Assembly: GCA_029851415.1 (NCBI GenBank)
Contig: CM056743.1
Location: 91,300,501-91,364,500, forward strand
Length of the DNA: 64,000 nt
DNA from: Eretmocerus hayati
Lineage: Eukaryota > Arthropoda > Insecta > Hymenoptera > Aphelinidae
Reading direction: 5' to 3'
Of this stretch, positions 54,945 through 64,000 are shown in pieces. Within the stretch, counting starts at the first letter, position 1. Each line of letters opens with the position of its first letter. The notes under the pieces were generated by a model. The model did not search any database and had not been told where the DNA came from. It saw nothing but the letters and a program-made list of their open reading frames with translations. The position numbers were made by a program, and so were the translations under genes.

Positions 54945-55687
54945 TGAGCTCCCCAACATATGGATTTTGCTTTCCGTGTACGTTGGTGCGTGCTAGTGTG
55001 TATCTGTGTGAGAGAGTATGCGGCAACTCTCACAGATGCGCACGAACAGAAGATTGCATGTGTTGGACTACCAGCGCTCCTAGCGGCCGTTTCTCGCTAT
55101 AGCCTCATTGTCAGCTGCGAACGCGTCGCGCTATCTCCCGCCTACTTTTCTGCGGGTAGAGAGAGAGGGTAGTGGAAAGGAAGAAAGGATAGAAAGGGGA
55201 GGAGAGAGTCTTCTCCTCCCTCCCTAATATGGAACACTCGAGCAGTAAGTTCGACAGTCTCCTATTCCTGTATCTGCCTCACACTTAACCTTGGACTCAT
55301 TCCACATCAGTCCCGGGTTGATTCGGGATACATTCCATGTATTATAGACTCTTTAAGCTCGGCCAGAGTGTCCATCTCATGGTTTCCATCCTACTGCGAC
55401 TTTCTGGAGAATTCAACATCATCTGAACGTAGTTTTGTAGCATTGCTCATCAACACCAGCAATGATGGGTGTCTCCATAGGGCTTACGATCTTCATTGTG
55501 CAATCCAATCCGTTCCTAATCGGGTGACATTACCTCATCATCGACCAAAAATATTGTTAGAAGCTTGTGGATTATCTTTTGTATTGAATCTGCATTCGCC
55601 GTGTACATTCATAGCACGTTGATGACACAGCGTTCAGTCCATTCGAGCTTCCGCTGTGAATAACACAATATCATATACTCACAAGTA
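54945..55687. other. No gene seen
   Basis: Includes GCTATAGCCTCATTGTC (about 55097), also found inverted at about 41122-41138 just before the 5' LTR, and a GA-rich tract at 55150-55210. No gene. Confidence 0.4.
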
Positions 55688-55695
55688 CTCAAGAG

Positions 55696-56289
55696 TAGGG
55701 TCCCTATAATTTACGGGTCTTATAGACAAGGGGGGGGGGGTAATTCTTCTGATTGGCTCCGCCATAATCAGCGATCCCGTGCTTTTCAGATAGGGGCGCA
55801 TCTGTGTGAGTGTGCACACACCGGTGCACCCGTGTACGTGTCGGTCGCTGAATATGGCGGCTGCCCCCCCTTGTCTAGACCCATTATGGCCGTGTCGAAG
55901 TCAGTCGGATCCTCGCACGAAACGGGGTTACAATTCACGCGATGGTTTTTTCATCAATTGAGACGGGGGTGGTCGCAAACGACCCGGAATTGCTTGGGGA
56001 ATGTGCTTCTGGTACGATTTGTGAGGATAACCGTCTCTATCTCGCTCAAAACTCGATGAAATGTGCAAAGTCGCGCTCTCTGAGGATCATAATCGGAATA
56101 TCTCTTGATTCTTCAATTCCTCCCCAAGAGTGAGAGACGTTCATCCTCACGGATTGGACCAGAAGCACATTCCTGAAGCAATTCCGAGTCATTCGGGATC
56201 ACCCCCATCTCAATTGATGGAATAACCATCGTGTAAGTTGTAACCCCGTATTTTCCGGGAGACTCCGACATGGCCTTATAGGGACCCTA
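55696..56289. mobile_element. 594-bp hAT-type MITE
   Basis: Terminal repeats TAGGGTCCCTATAA / TTATAGGGACCCTA are flanked by the 8-bp duplication CTCAAGAG (55688-55695 and 56290-56297), the hAT signature. A second inverted pair of about 120 bp lies inside (55922-56042 and 56140-56252). No transposase is present. A G10 run is at about 55730. Confidence 0.9.
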
Positions 56290-56297
56290 CTCAAGAG

Positions 56298-57370
56298 TGC
56301 TCCCCAGCTATTTCCAGCGCCATCTCGCTGTCGGAATAGTTCATTGTCAACCAATAATTGACCGAACAAATTCTAGTCGATATCGATGCTACTCACTTGC
56401 GGGGTCTCCCCTAAAAGGGATTGAGGAGAAGTTCGATAGAAATTCGTGCGAAATTGAGCAAATATAGTAGCAACGAAAATCCCTGACAATTCTCGAAACA
56501 AGATTGATCTCCCCTACCACTATACTGGCTCAATTTGGCCCCAATCCCGGAGAACTTTCCTCTAAAATTCACGAAGAAGTCCCCCACTCTTGGGTCTGCA
56601 TCGGTACATCTCGAAGTTATTCGCGTAATAAATCGTCAATAACGAATCAGTTCCATCGCATAATGCCACCACCGTTGATTTTTCGAAGTTGGGAGAGAAC
56701 TTTCAAGCCTGACTTTCGCTGAGTATATCAATATCGTTTGGACGCAGCATGTGATATCATGATACCTCTTGCGTGCGGGGGAGTGATTCTCCAACTCATG
56801 ACTACGACATATCATGAGGCCAGGAGTTCACACTCGACGGGTGATGAGGATTATCATGCCAGAGACCAATTGAGTTTCATCATAATCGGCACTGTGTGAG
56901 TGACTACCTAAGCTGGTATCTTACCGCTGTCTAGTTTAAGCTTCTTTTATGGAACCAGGATGGATCTTTGCGATTTCTACTCATGTAGCTGTCGATAGTC
57001 GCCTTCACAATAGCTCCACAGGTCTCTTCGAGACTCCTGGTGATATAATTCCCAATACTGTCAGCGGTGACATGTGTGATTCGAGCGTGTATCCACGCGC
57101 AAGAAAGTAGGATTGCTCACAAAGGATCTCCAGTCATCTCCTACTCCACCTCATGCCACTACATCTCTCAACAATCGAGCTTGCAAGTGGATCTGAGTCG
57201 AGATAAGGACGAGAGAAATGAGGAAAATGTTGAGAAGGAGGGTGTGCAGTTTGAATGACAATTCTTTAGAGATCACTTCAATTCTTGACAGGACAAGCAA
57301 GTCTAGAGTAACAACCAAGTAACACTTCTAGAACTTGAATCGTCCTTGTTTATGGATCAACGATAGTAGG
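56298..57370. other. No gene seen
   Basis: Short frames only, no motif or repeat that I can support. Confidence 0.4.
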
Positions 57371-57374
57371 TAAG

Positions 57375-57580
57375 CTATAGGGGGCCCCTATAGTAAGCTA
57401 TAGCCACCCTTCACGTATTGGGAGGCGAACTCGCTCTTCAACACGCGTAAGATACTATAAGGGAGCAAGCGTGCTCCCCCTATAGCCATCTTCTCTGTGT
57501 TGGGAGGCAAGCTTGCTCCCTTATAGTATCTGACTAGCCTACTTATAGCATCCTGCATGGTGTTGGGTAGCGGGCCCAGA
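57375..57580. repeat. Cluster of short palindromes and partial repeats
   Basis: CTATAGGGGGCCCCTATAG (perfect around one G) and two related units with TTGGGAGGC(A/G)A..T.GCTC, about 84 bp apart; small-scale repeat of unknown origin. Confidence 0.5.
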
Positions 57581-58400
57581 TGAAGTAACAATGGATGAGA
57601 CTGTTCTCGTGCGTGGAGAGTCACCCGCATACCGAGAAAAAGTCGGCGCTCGACCCTTCTCACATCTGGAAATAGTAAAAGCGCATCGGGCGAGAGTTAA
57701 AAGCTACGATACAATGGTACATTTAAATTCCTCCGCACGCTTTCCTGTTACGTGTGAATCGGCCCCTCTCTATTCATCTTCATGCTATATGAGACGGCGG
57801 ATACCCGCCCACAGCGTTGAGATGACCCAGCGGCTTTCCAGAAAGTAGGATGATGCATCTTTTTTATGTGGCATCGGGTTACGTTCAAACCTTCGGGTGC
57901 TAGTATAATAGAAAGATGCGCTTCTTCTAATACATGTGAAATCGGATCGCCTTTGAAGATTGACTCTCAAGATACACCTTTTGATGCATTCAAAAAAGAC
58001 CTCCAGATGCATTCAAAGTGGATTTCCTCAAAGCGTACAGTCACAAAATATCGCATTCGTCTCACATATGCTCCCTAGGCATGTGGTACAATCATTTTGA
58101 TGAGTTTAACGGAAAAATCCATACTTTTGAACCGGGTTTAGAAGGCAAAGATACTGAAGATCAAGGATCCGACTCGATGGTGGGCTTTTCTTGGAGAAGG
58201 TCTGCTACATGCACGGCGATATATTTTTCAGCAGCTGCAAGGAAATCTAACTCACGAGATCGAGGTTTCCCGCTCTAACCCTAAAATGAATGAGTGATCA
58301 ATTTTTGAGCAAAGTGACAGGATTTCGGTTGGCACGAATCGGCTTCGGATTGGTCCTCAGAATACGAAATAGTGACGCTTCCCGAGCGGGGGTGTAAACC
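57581..58400. other. No gene seen
   Basis: Frames of up to 86 codons without family features. Confidence 0.35.
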
Positions 58401-58408
58401 ATGAGGTC

Positions 58409-58447
58409 TATATAATTCGATGCGCGAGCTGCACTCGGGATCAGTCT
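58409..58447 (+). promoter_or_regulatory. Possible core promoter: TATA box and TCAGT initiator
   Basis: TATATAA at 58409-58415 and TCAGT at 58441-58445 are 34 bp apart from the first T to the +1 A (58443), close to the arthropod optimum of 30-31. Downstream lies a short ORF and a good splice donor. Confidence 0.4.
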
Positions 58448-58506
58448 CACAGTCTAAAGTGCACTAGTGTCTTGCGATCCACGCATCATCTCGAGGACGC
58501 TACCCA

Positions 58507-58701
58507 GTGCTCCAGATCTCTGACCGAGGACTCCTGTCTGAAATTTATCGTCTCCTCGACGCCGCTGTGGACCAGGATCCTCTTCCTGTAGTACAGTGCC
58601 TCATTGATCCACGCAACCAGGACGCTACTGAGGACACCAGCTCTGCGACCAAGGACTGCTGCTTGCAACACATCGTCTTCTCGTCCTCAGGAAATAATTG
58701 A
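58507..58701 (+). CDS. Possible 64-aa small protein
   Basis: The reading frame starts at a CTG (58507) in the exon that would follow the TATA/TCAGT pair and has no ATG at its head, so even this start is doubtful. It ends at TGA 58699-58701, two bases before a consensus donor GTGAGT (58704). The product would be acidic and Cys-containing (DCCLQHI) with no known domain. Two degenerate copies of a ~100-bp phrase (GATCCACGCA...AGGACGCTAC) make up the exon, so it may be non-coding repeat sequence. Confidence 0.2.
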   Translation: MLQISDRGLLSEIYRLLDAAVDQDPLPVVQCLIDPRNQDATEDTSSATKDCCLQHIVFSSSGNN

Positions 58702-58832
58702 GGTGAGTACATAGACATGAAATCTCCAATCCGTCATTGTCAACTGCTCTAAATTCGAGTCAAAATTAAATACATAGTACTTAGTTGCATTTCAGTTTCT
58801 CATTCTCTCAGTTATCTGGCACGGGCTGTGGA

Positions 58833-59325
58833 TTATTACACAAACTCTTCTTGTGATGCATCAGACAGATTCAAGTTGAGCGTACTCAATCAAACATTCA
58901 GCGAAGTAGTTGTAAGCTGCTTGATGTGCTTCCAACCATCCAAATCATGAGTTGAGCCCTGGTGTCGACATCAGGAATGAGTACCTTCCACTTCTAGTTT
59001 CCCAGTACTAGGTCATTATACCGAGGCTGTTAACTGGTTTGATCAATCATAAACTTCCATTAATGGGATGAATGGTAATCATTTCGTATCCTTTTTGTGG
59101 TTCTCTCCGACTGCACCAATTATCTAACGCAGCCACAGCATAATGATCTAGTACCGGGAAACTAGAAGTGGAAGGCGCTGATTTTTGATGTCGACGCCAG
59201 GGCACAATTCTTGATTGGGATCATTGGAAGCACATCAAACAACTGACAACTACTCCACTGAATGTTTGGTTGAGTACGCTCAACCTGATTCTGTCTGATG
59301 CATCACAAGAAGAGTTTGTGTAATC
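58833..59325. repeat. Inverted repeat, ~187-bp arms
   Basis: 58833-59020 and 59140-59325 are inverted copies (ACACAAACTCTTCTTGTGAT and complement outside; TTCCACTTCTAGTTTCCC and complement inside) with a ~120-bp loop; several mismatches. Probably a fold-back MITE. Confidence 0.75.
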
Positions 59326-59329
59326 ATCG

Positions 59330-60524
59330 TCGAAGGAAGTCAACATTCTCAGAAAGGAAGGTGAATGAGAAGGATCAAATGATTCAATGTGGAAATTATT
59401 CACCACAGTCACATATATTATGCCACTGATGCTTCATTTCTTGGGCCAGATAATACTTTCAGTGGTGATCTGACAATTCTCCACCTCAAAATTGTGGCTC
59501 CGAAAGCCCACTAACCTGCATCCTTCTTCACTTCACTCTACACAAAAAACGTAATAACAGGCGGTCTTACTGCACCTCAGTTGTAGTAAAAAGCCAGGAG
59601 AAATTGCTAATGGGGAAAATTTACACCCAATTTATCAAAAAAACTGTTTCGAGCATCAAACAAGCCGAGTCCGATTCGTTATTTTAGCGCTGGCAGACGG
59701 CCGTCACACGTACGCAACACCAATGCGCGCGGGTTCGCTCGTGTGTATCGGCGGCTACCCTTGTAACGTAGGAGTCACGTGACATCGATTCGAATCGGGC
59801 GTCTTTCGCGGGCGAACTTTAACATTGATAAATAAATAGTTAATCGCCACGAAATGAAAAACTGTATTGTAACTTTGCTTATTTTGATGTGATCTATCGA
59901 TTAAGATAAGAAATATTTTTCATGCAAGTTCTCTATTCGCCATCTCAAATTATTGATTCAAAAAATATAGAATGAGGGAATTTCAAATCATTCACGTAAA
60001 GGAATGCAAATCTCATGTTCCAGATTTTCCAGTATGAGTACATATGTACATGAATTTAAACATCAATCATTTATGATATTTCGCCATTTATGAGAACATT
60101 CAATATATATGTTCGAATATAATCCTTGAGTCAACGTATAAAATGCATTTCCTAATTACTGCAAATATACAGCTCGAATAACAAATTCGTCGGCTGCCGC
60201 TGAGTATCAGGAGTCTATGATCGGATAGTAGATTCAACAAGGTAAAGAGAGAGCTCTCATCCCATAGCACTATGCATATATAATACTATAGAGGAGGCAA
60301 GTATACTATATATAGTATAGGAGCCACTGTAAGTGGCCGCGGTGGAGAGAAAGGAACAGGCAATCCTGTTGCTCTCTCTCTCTCACTCGAATGGGAAGCG
60401 GTCGGCGTAAGGTTAGTAGTGGAAAGCGAAGAGAAGGAAGGGGCAGCATTGCTCGCTCGCAGAGAAGATGCGCATGTCTGCTCTATTGGTATTATATCTC
60501 TATGCATAGCATACTGCAGCATAA
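59330..60524. other. AT-rich spacer, no gene seen
   Basis: Contains low-complexity AT and CT stretches (about 60270-60380). No coding support. Confidence 0.4.
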
Positions 60525-61405
60525 CATACAGTGAAGTAGTCCTTGCTACCAAACACTTTTCCTCGCAGGCCCGTGGGGGAGACGGTATACCGCAGAGCGT
60601 AATCGCGAAAGCTCTTCCGACGTTAGGAAACCTTATTGTGCACATTTTCAACTCCTCTTTCGCTCACAGCGCTTTTCCCGAGACTTGGAAGCAAGCTCAG
60701 CTGATTGCTTTGAAGAAGACTGCGGCCCCATCGGCGGTCACGGACTTCCGTCCCATTGCGCTGCTGTGTTTCCTTTCCAAGGTTCTGGAAAAAATTGCAA
60801 ACGACCAAATCACGGAGTATCTTAAGAGGAGAAAATTATTAGACCACTTCCAGGCTGGTTTCAGGAAACATCACAGCACTCAGACTGCTTCGCTAAAGTT
60901 GACTGATGACATCAGAGTAGGAATTGACAGGAAAAAGATCACCCTGCTTCTACTCTTCGAGTTCAGCAAAGCCTTCGATACGATATCACCATCAAAGCTG
61001 TTGAGGAAACTCAGGCATCTAGGGTTCTCGAGATCAGCGCTCCTGTGGATAAAATCTTACTTGGTGGGTCGCACCCACACAGTTACTTCTAAAAATGGAA
61101 ATTCCGATTGGCTCACAATCAATCTGGGTGTTCCACAGGGCTCTGTACTCGGGACGTTACTCTTGAGTTTGTATGTCAATGACCTACCTGAGTTGCTTGA
61201 TGGTAAGTCGGTCAACCACCTCTTTTACGCAGATGACCTCCAAATCTACCTTCAAGTCGAAAAAAGTAACATCAAGGAGGGAATTGCTCGGCTAGGAGCA
61301 ATCCGTAGGCTTGTAGCTGGATGGGCTGAGGGCGCCGGCCTGCGTCTCACCGCTGGCAAAACCAAAGTAAATTTCTTCACCTCCGACAGGAACATCGCAG
61401 AATAG
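60525..61405 (+). pseudogene. Jockey-like LINE fragment, RT domain with altered catalytic Asp
   Basis: A continuous frame of about 290 codons covers the RT fingers, palm and thumb start: SSQARGGDGIPQSVIAKAL, DFRPIALLCFLSKVLEK, AGFRKHHSTQTA, LGVPQGSVLG and LFYADDLQIYL. It is the same family as 36400-39027 (shared DGIPQSVIAKAL and DDIRVGIDRKKITLLLLF). In motif A the usual first Asp of FDFSKAFD is Glu (GAG 60959-60961), although the YADD box is intact. The copy begins abruptly at about 60525 and ends at TAG 61403-61405, lacking endonuclease and the C-terminal part. An in-frame 5' extension to 60419 is not LINE sequence. Confidence 0.85.
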
Positions 61406-62987
61406 GGAACACGCATGTGTCAGATTAAAATCTTTTAACCTATACAATCGATAGTTGACATAAAAATAATAATATCTGTTGAAACAGAACATTTTTAAAC
61501 ACTCTAATTTTTTTTTTGGAGACAATTGAAATTGGGCATGATTTGGACGCTCGTTCAAATCGATGTCACGTGATCTTTGTCTGCCGCCGAGCCGACTGTC
61601 CGCAATCGGGCGGGTTTGTTCGTCGGTTATAGTAGGGTCCCTAGCTCGTCTGGTACTTAAGAATGTTGTGACCGTGTGCCATCTGATCAAAACAACATAT
61701 AACAAAATCAAAATTATGATGATTTACAACTGTGAATGTGGAACCCGGACACTTTCTGTCGACGAGTAGCTGCTACAGAGTTACTTGGCATCCCAGCTGA
61801 CACACTTCTTCTTCAGGTAAAATATCTAAAACTTAACCTTGATGTTTAGGTTACTTGATGTACATCTGATAAGATTTGGGAATGTTGAGTTATATTTGAT
61901 GGAATGATGGGTACATTTGAGCCCCAGAGTATGTACAAGAATGCCAAACTATGGCTATTATGCATTCGATCACTCATCTTGTCATGGGGATTCTTGCCGC
62001 AGGTACAAAAAATACTCTGCGCTTACATATATTCATACAGTCACTGATTTCATTTGTATCATATATATGTACTCTCTGCTGACTGTAATTCAACAGATGA
62101 GTGTTTTTAAGCAATCTGAAGTACATATCGTGACATTACATCTCTGACTGTTTCTGCTCCATGTTTATAGGGCAGGAAGTATTGATGACTCAACTTGGTG
62201 AACAACGGCTTTCATCCCAAGCTTTAGCTGAACAAGATTAATAATGGAAAGTGCAAGGCTGTGTGACTGATGACATGTTTATATATCAGAGGTAATCAAA
62301 ATATATCCACGTACATTTCCATCCTTACATTTCTTCCATGAGTCAGCGTCGATGGAGAAAAAATTTCACTCTACATTTTCTTCTTTCAGGACTTACTCTA
62401 GCAAAATGTATGCTCAATAGTAGCATCTGTTCTCAAGTAAATGTACCTGTTCACATTCTGTGCTGGACACAACTTTGACAGTAATTGTTTTGTGGAAATC
62501 CATCACAGTCAAATTTGCTCGACCGCTGGCAGAACTCTGCTGAAATCATGAGAGCGTTGTGCCTAAGCAATCACTAACTCTCACATGTTGGCAAATAATA
62601 GGTATGGACTCAAGATCTGGTCCAAAATCATCTCTCCATTCATGTCTCCAAGGATTATAATTGCATGCCAGTGGGAGGGCATTCTGCTCCCTTGAGCTTT
62701 TTTTGAACTCAGTTGGTATTCTTATTTCTTCGAACATCACCTAAGTGACAAGGATAGGTTGGCGGATCCTTTGCATCTGGTTTCTGTTGACAATCATTTC
62801 ATACTTGTATGGCAAGCATCTTTTCGACATGACAATTTCTCATGATTCTATTCGTGTAGTCAGAGTTGTAACATCACCATTAGTTTCTGTTTCATGAACG
62901 GATTTCCACATGCACGTCATCTCTCTTTCAGCAAATATTTATCTGAACGAAATTTTAATGATTGCATCTGAAACTTATAGAACAAAC
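61406..62987. other. No gene seen
   Basis: AT-rich sequence with short frames; a TAGGGTCCCTAG at about 61633 resembles the hAT MITE terminus. May hold undetected introns or 5' exons of the gene that follows. Confidence 0.35.
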
Positions 62988-63024
62988 ATGGCGGCCTCAT
63001 GCGAATTTCGCATGAGGCCGCCAT
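62988..63024. repeat. Perfect 18-bp inverted repeat with 1-nt centre
   Basis: ATGGCGGCCTCATGCGAA, T, then the exact reverse complement. Each outer end carries ATGGCGGC, similar to the YY1-type initiator core. Confidence 0.9.
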
Positions 63025-63536
63025 ATTGGTTCAAGAACGCGTCGTGGAAGCATATGAGTCAAGAATCAGCGACGGAATTGAGCAAATCCGACTCAGAATG
63101 TCACAATCTTTCAGATGCAATAATCTATATCTTTCTGGAATCGATATTCGCTGGAATAGGAATGACGTGCATGCGAAAGTTCATACATAAATTGGATGTA
63201 GAAAAGATATCGCGGTTCTGATTTCACCAATCAATTTCTGAGGAATTTTCCACTTCAGGTATGTGCTTGCCACACAAATTTCAAATGATTCTGAACAGTG
63301 ACCAAGTGTAAAAAAGCCAGCCAACTCACCCTTGTCACAACTCTACCACGCTCAGTGTTTGTTGTTTGTACAATACTATGTGTGTTTGTAATAAATTATG
63401 ATATTGTGAGCTATACTTTGGGAATGAGAAGTGTAAATTATTGAAATTATATCTGAGCTTACGTAGCTATATGTTTCAGGGTCGCGTAAATTGTAAAATA
63501 CTAGTTTCCATTGGGTTTATTTTGCTTGTATCAACA

Positions 63537-64000
63537 ATGAACGAAGGTTACGTTAAAGCGTCATCACAGAATCTACCTAGAGTGGACTTAGAAATGCTCA
63601 TCGAGTATATAAGTACTTCTGACTCATTCCAAGGTTGCGAATTGAGGAATGTTAAAACTACAAGGTAATTTAGTTGAATGTGATATGAACAATACATCTC
63701 TTTTCGGTATGAAATTGATCTACTCCATCTGTCTTTCTCCTAGGTCAATGCGTGCAAATTATGGCGACGTAGCTATAGGATACGTGCAACTTAAGCGCGA
63801 TGGCACGTCATGCACAGTACAAGGGAAAATATGCCCGGAACATAGAGTTCATTCAAAAAACTACACCGTTCATGTAGTCATCAACGAAGAAGAAGAAATC
63901 ATCGAAGAAGCTCAATGCCTTGACTGCGCCGCTTCTGAGGGTGGCTGCAAGCACGCTGTTGCTCTCTTAGCTTGGATCTACCGAAAATCTGAAGAGCCTC
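63537..64000 (+). CDS. SWIM zinc-finger protein, first exons (partial)
   Basis: Exon 63537-63664 and exon 63744 to the window edge are joined by a 79-bp intron (donor GTAATT, acceptor TTTCTCCTAG); the junction keeps the frame (ACA AG|G TCA ATG). The start is ATG 63537, although an acceptor-like ATATGTTTCAG at about 63469-63479 allows an upstream exon. The product reads LPRVDLEMLIEYI, then SMRANYGDVAIGYVQL, VQGKICPEHRVHSKNYTVHV and a zinc-binding segment CLDCAASEGGCKHAVALLAW. This is a SWIM-type CxxC...CxH finger (usual form CxCx(n)CxH). In insects such segments often precede a YqaJ-like recombinase domain; that part would lie beyond the window. Likely a nucleic-acid-binding protein, possibly itself transposon-derived. 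Confidence 0.65.

Overview
This window is a eukaryotic, almost certainly arthropod (most likely insect) chromosome segment that is dominated by transposable elements. The evidence is GT-AG introns, a TATA plus TCAGT initiator, BEL/Pao and Ty3/Gypsy retrotransposons whose primer sites match tRNA-Tyr and tRNA-Trp, a Polinton (Maverick), Jockey-like LINEs, hAT-, Harbinger- and Ginger-type DNA elements, and very little host coding sequence. A hymenopteran parasitoid is my best guess; the sequence alone does not prove the order.

Layout. 1-5997: a decayed Polinton fragment (small basic proteins and packaging ATPase on the minus strand; integrase fused in frame to a minor-capsid-like protein, a basic protein, a broken major capsid gene and an accessory protein on the plus strand). 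5998-6630: left part of an unclassified inverted-repeat element (family X). About 6640-11880: a hierarchical satellite with ~750-bp units, split by a Harbinger-like element with 0.5-kb terminal inverted repeats (7938-9776). 12715-14100: a fold-back element carrying a tRNA-like pol III module in each arm. 14147-17210: a plausible three-exon host gene (262 aa) whose first intron holds a 363-bp satellite. 18763-19758: a Ginger-like element that keeps only the cysteine-rich tail of its transposase. 20541-20826: a small MITE.

22269-33806 is one LTR retrotransposon, bounded by two near-identical LTRs and a CCGT target duplication. It carries a gag-like gene, no recognisable pol, and a zinc-ribbon ORF in the position where env would lie. 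A 3.1-kb giant palindrome (26017-29097) sits inside it, and a full family X element (30577-32980) sits exactly between its polypurine tract and 3' LTR. 34601-36245: 90-bp tandem repeats. 36400-39027: a broken LINE on the minus strand. 40053-41118: a second fold-back with tRNA-like modules.

41182-54944 is a Gypsy element (gag, a canonical -1 frameshift site, pol) that contains a younger BEL/Pao element (42592-50126, minus strand, AACAT target duplication) inserted in gag. The BEL gag-pol has a single nonsense codon. After it come a hAT-type MITE (55696-56289), a possible short transcription unit (58409-58703), an inverted repeat (58833-59325), a second LINE copy (60525-61405), a perfect hairpin (62988-63024), and the first exons of a SWIM zinc-finger gene that runs off the right edge.

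The mobile elements form a readable stratigraphy: several were inserted into others at single-base-resolvable sites. All calls are from reading sequence by eye; no database search was possible.
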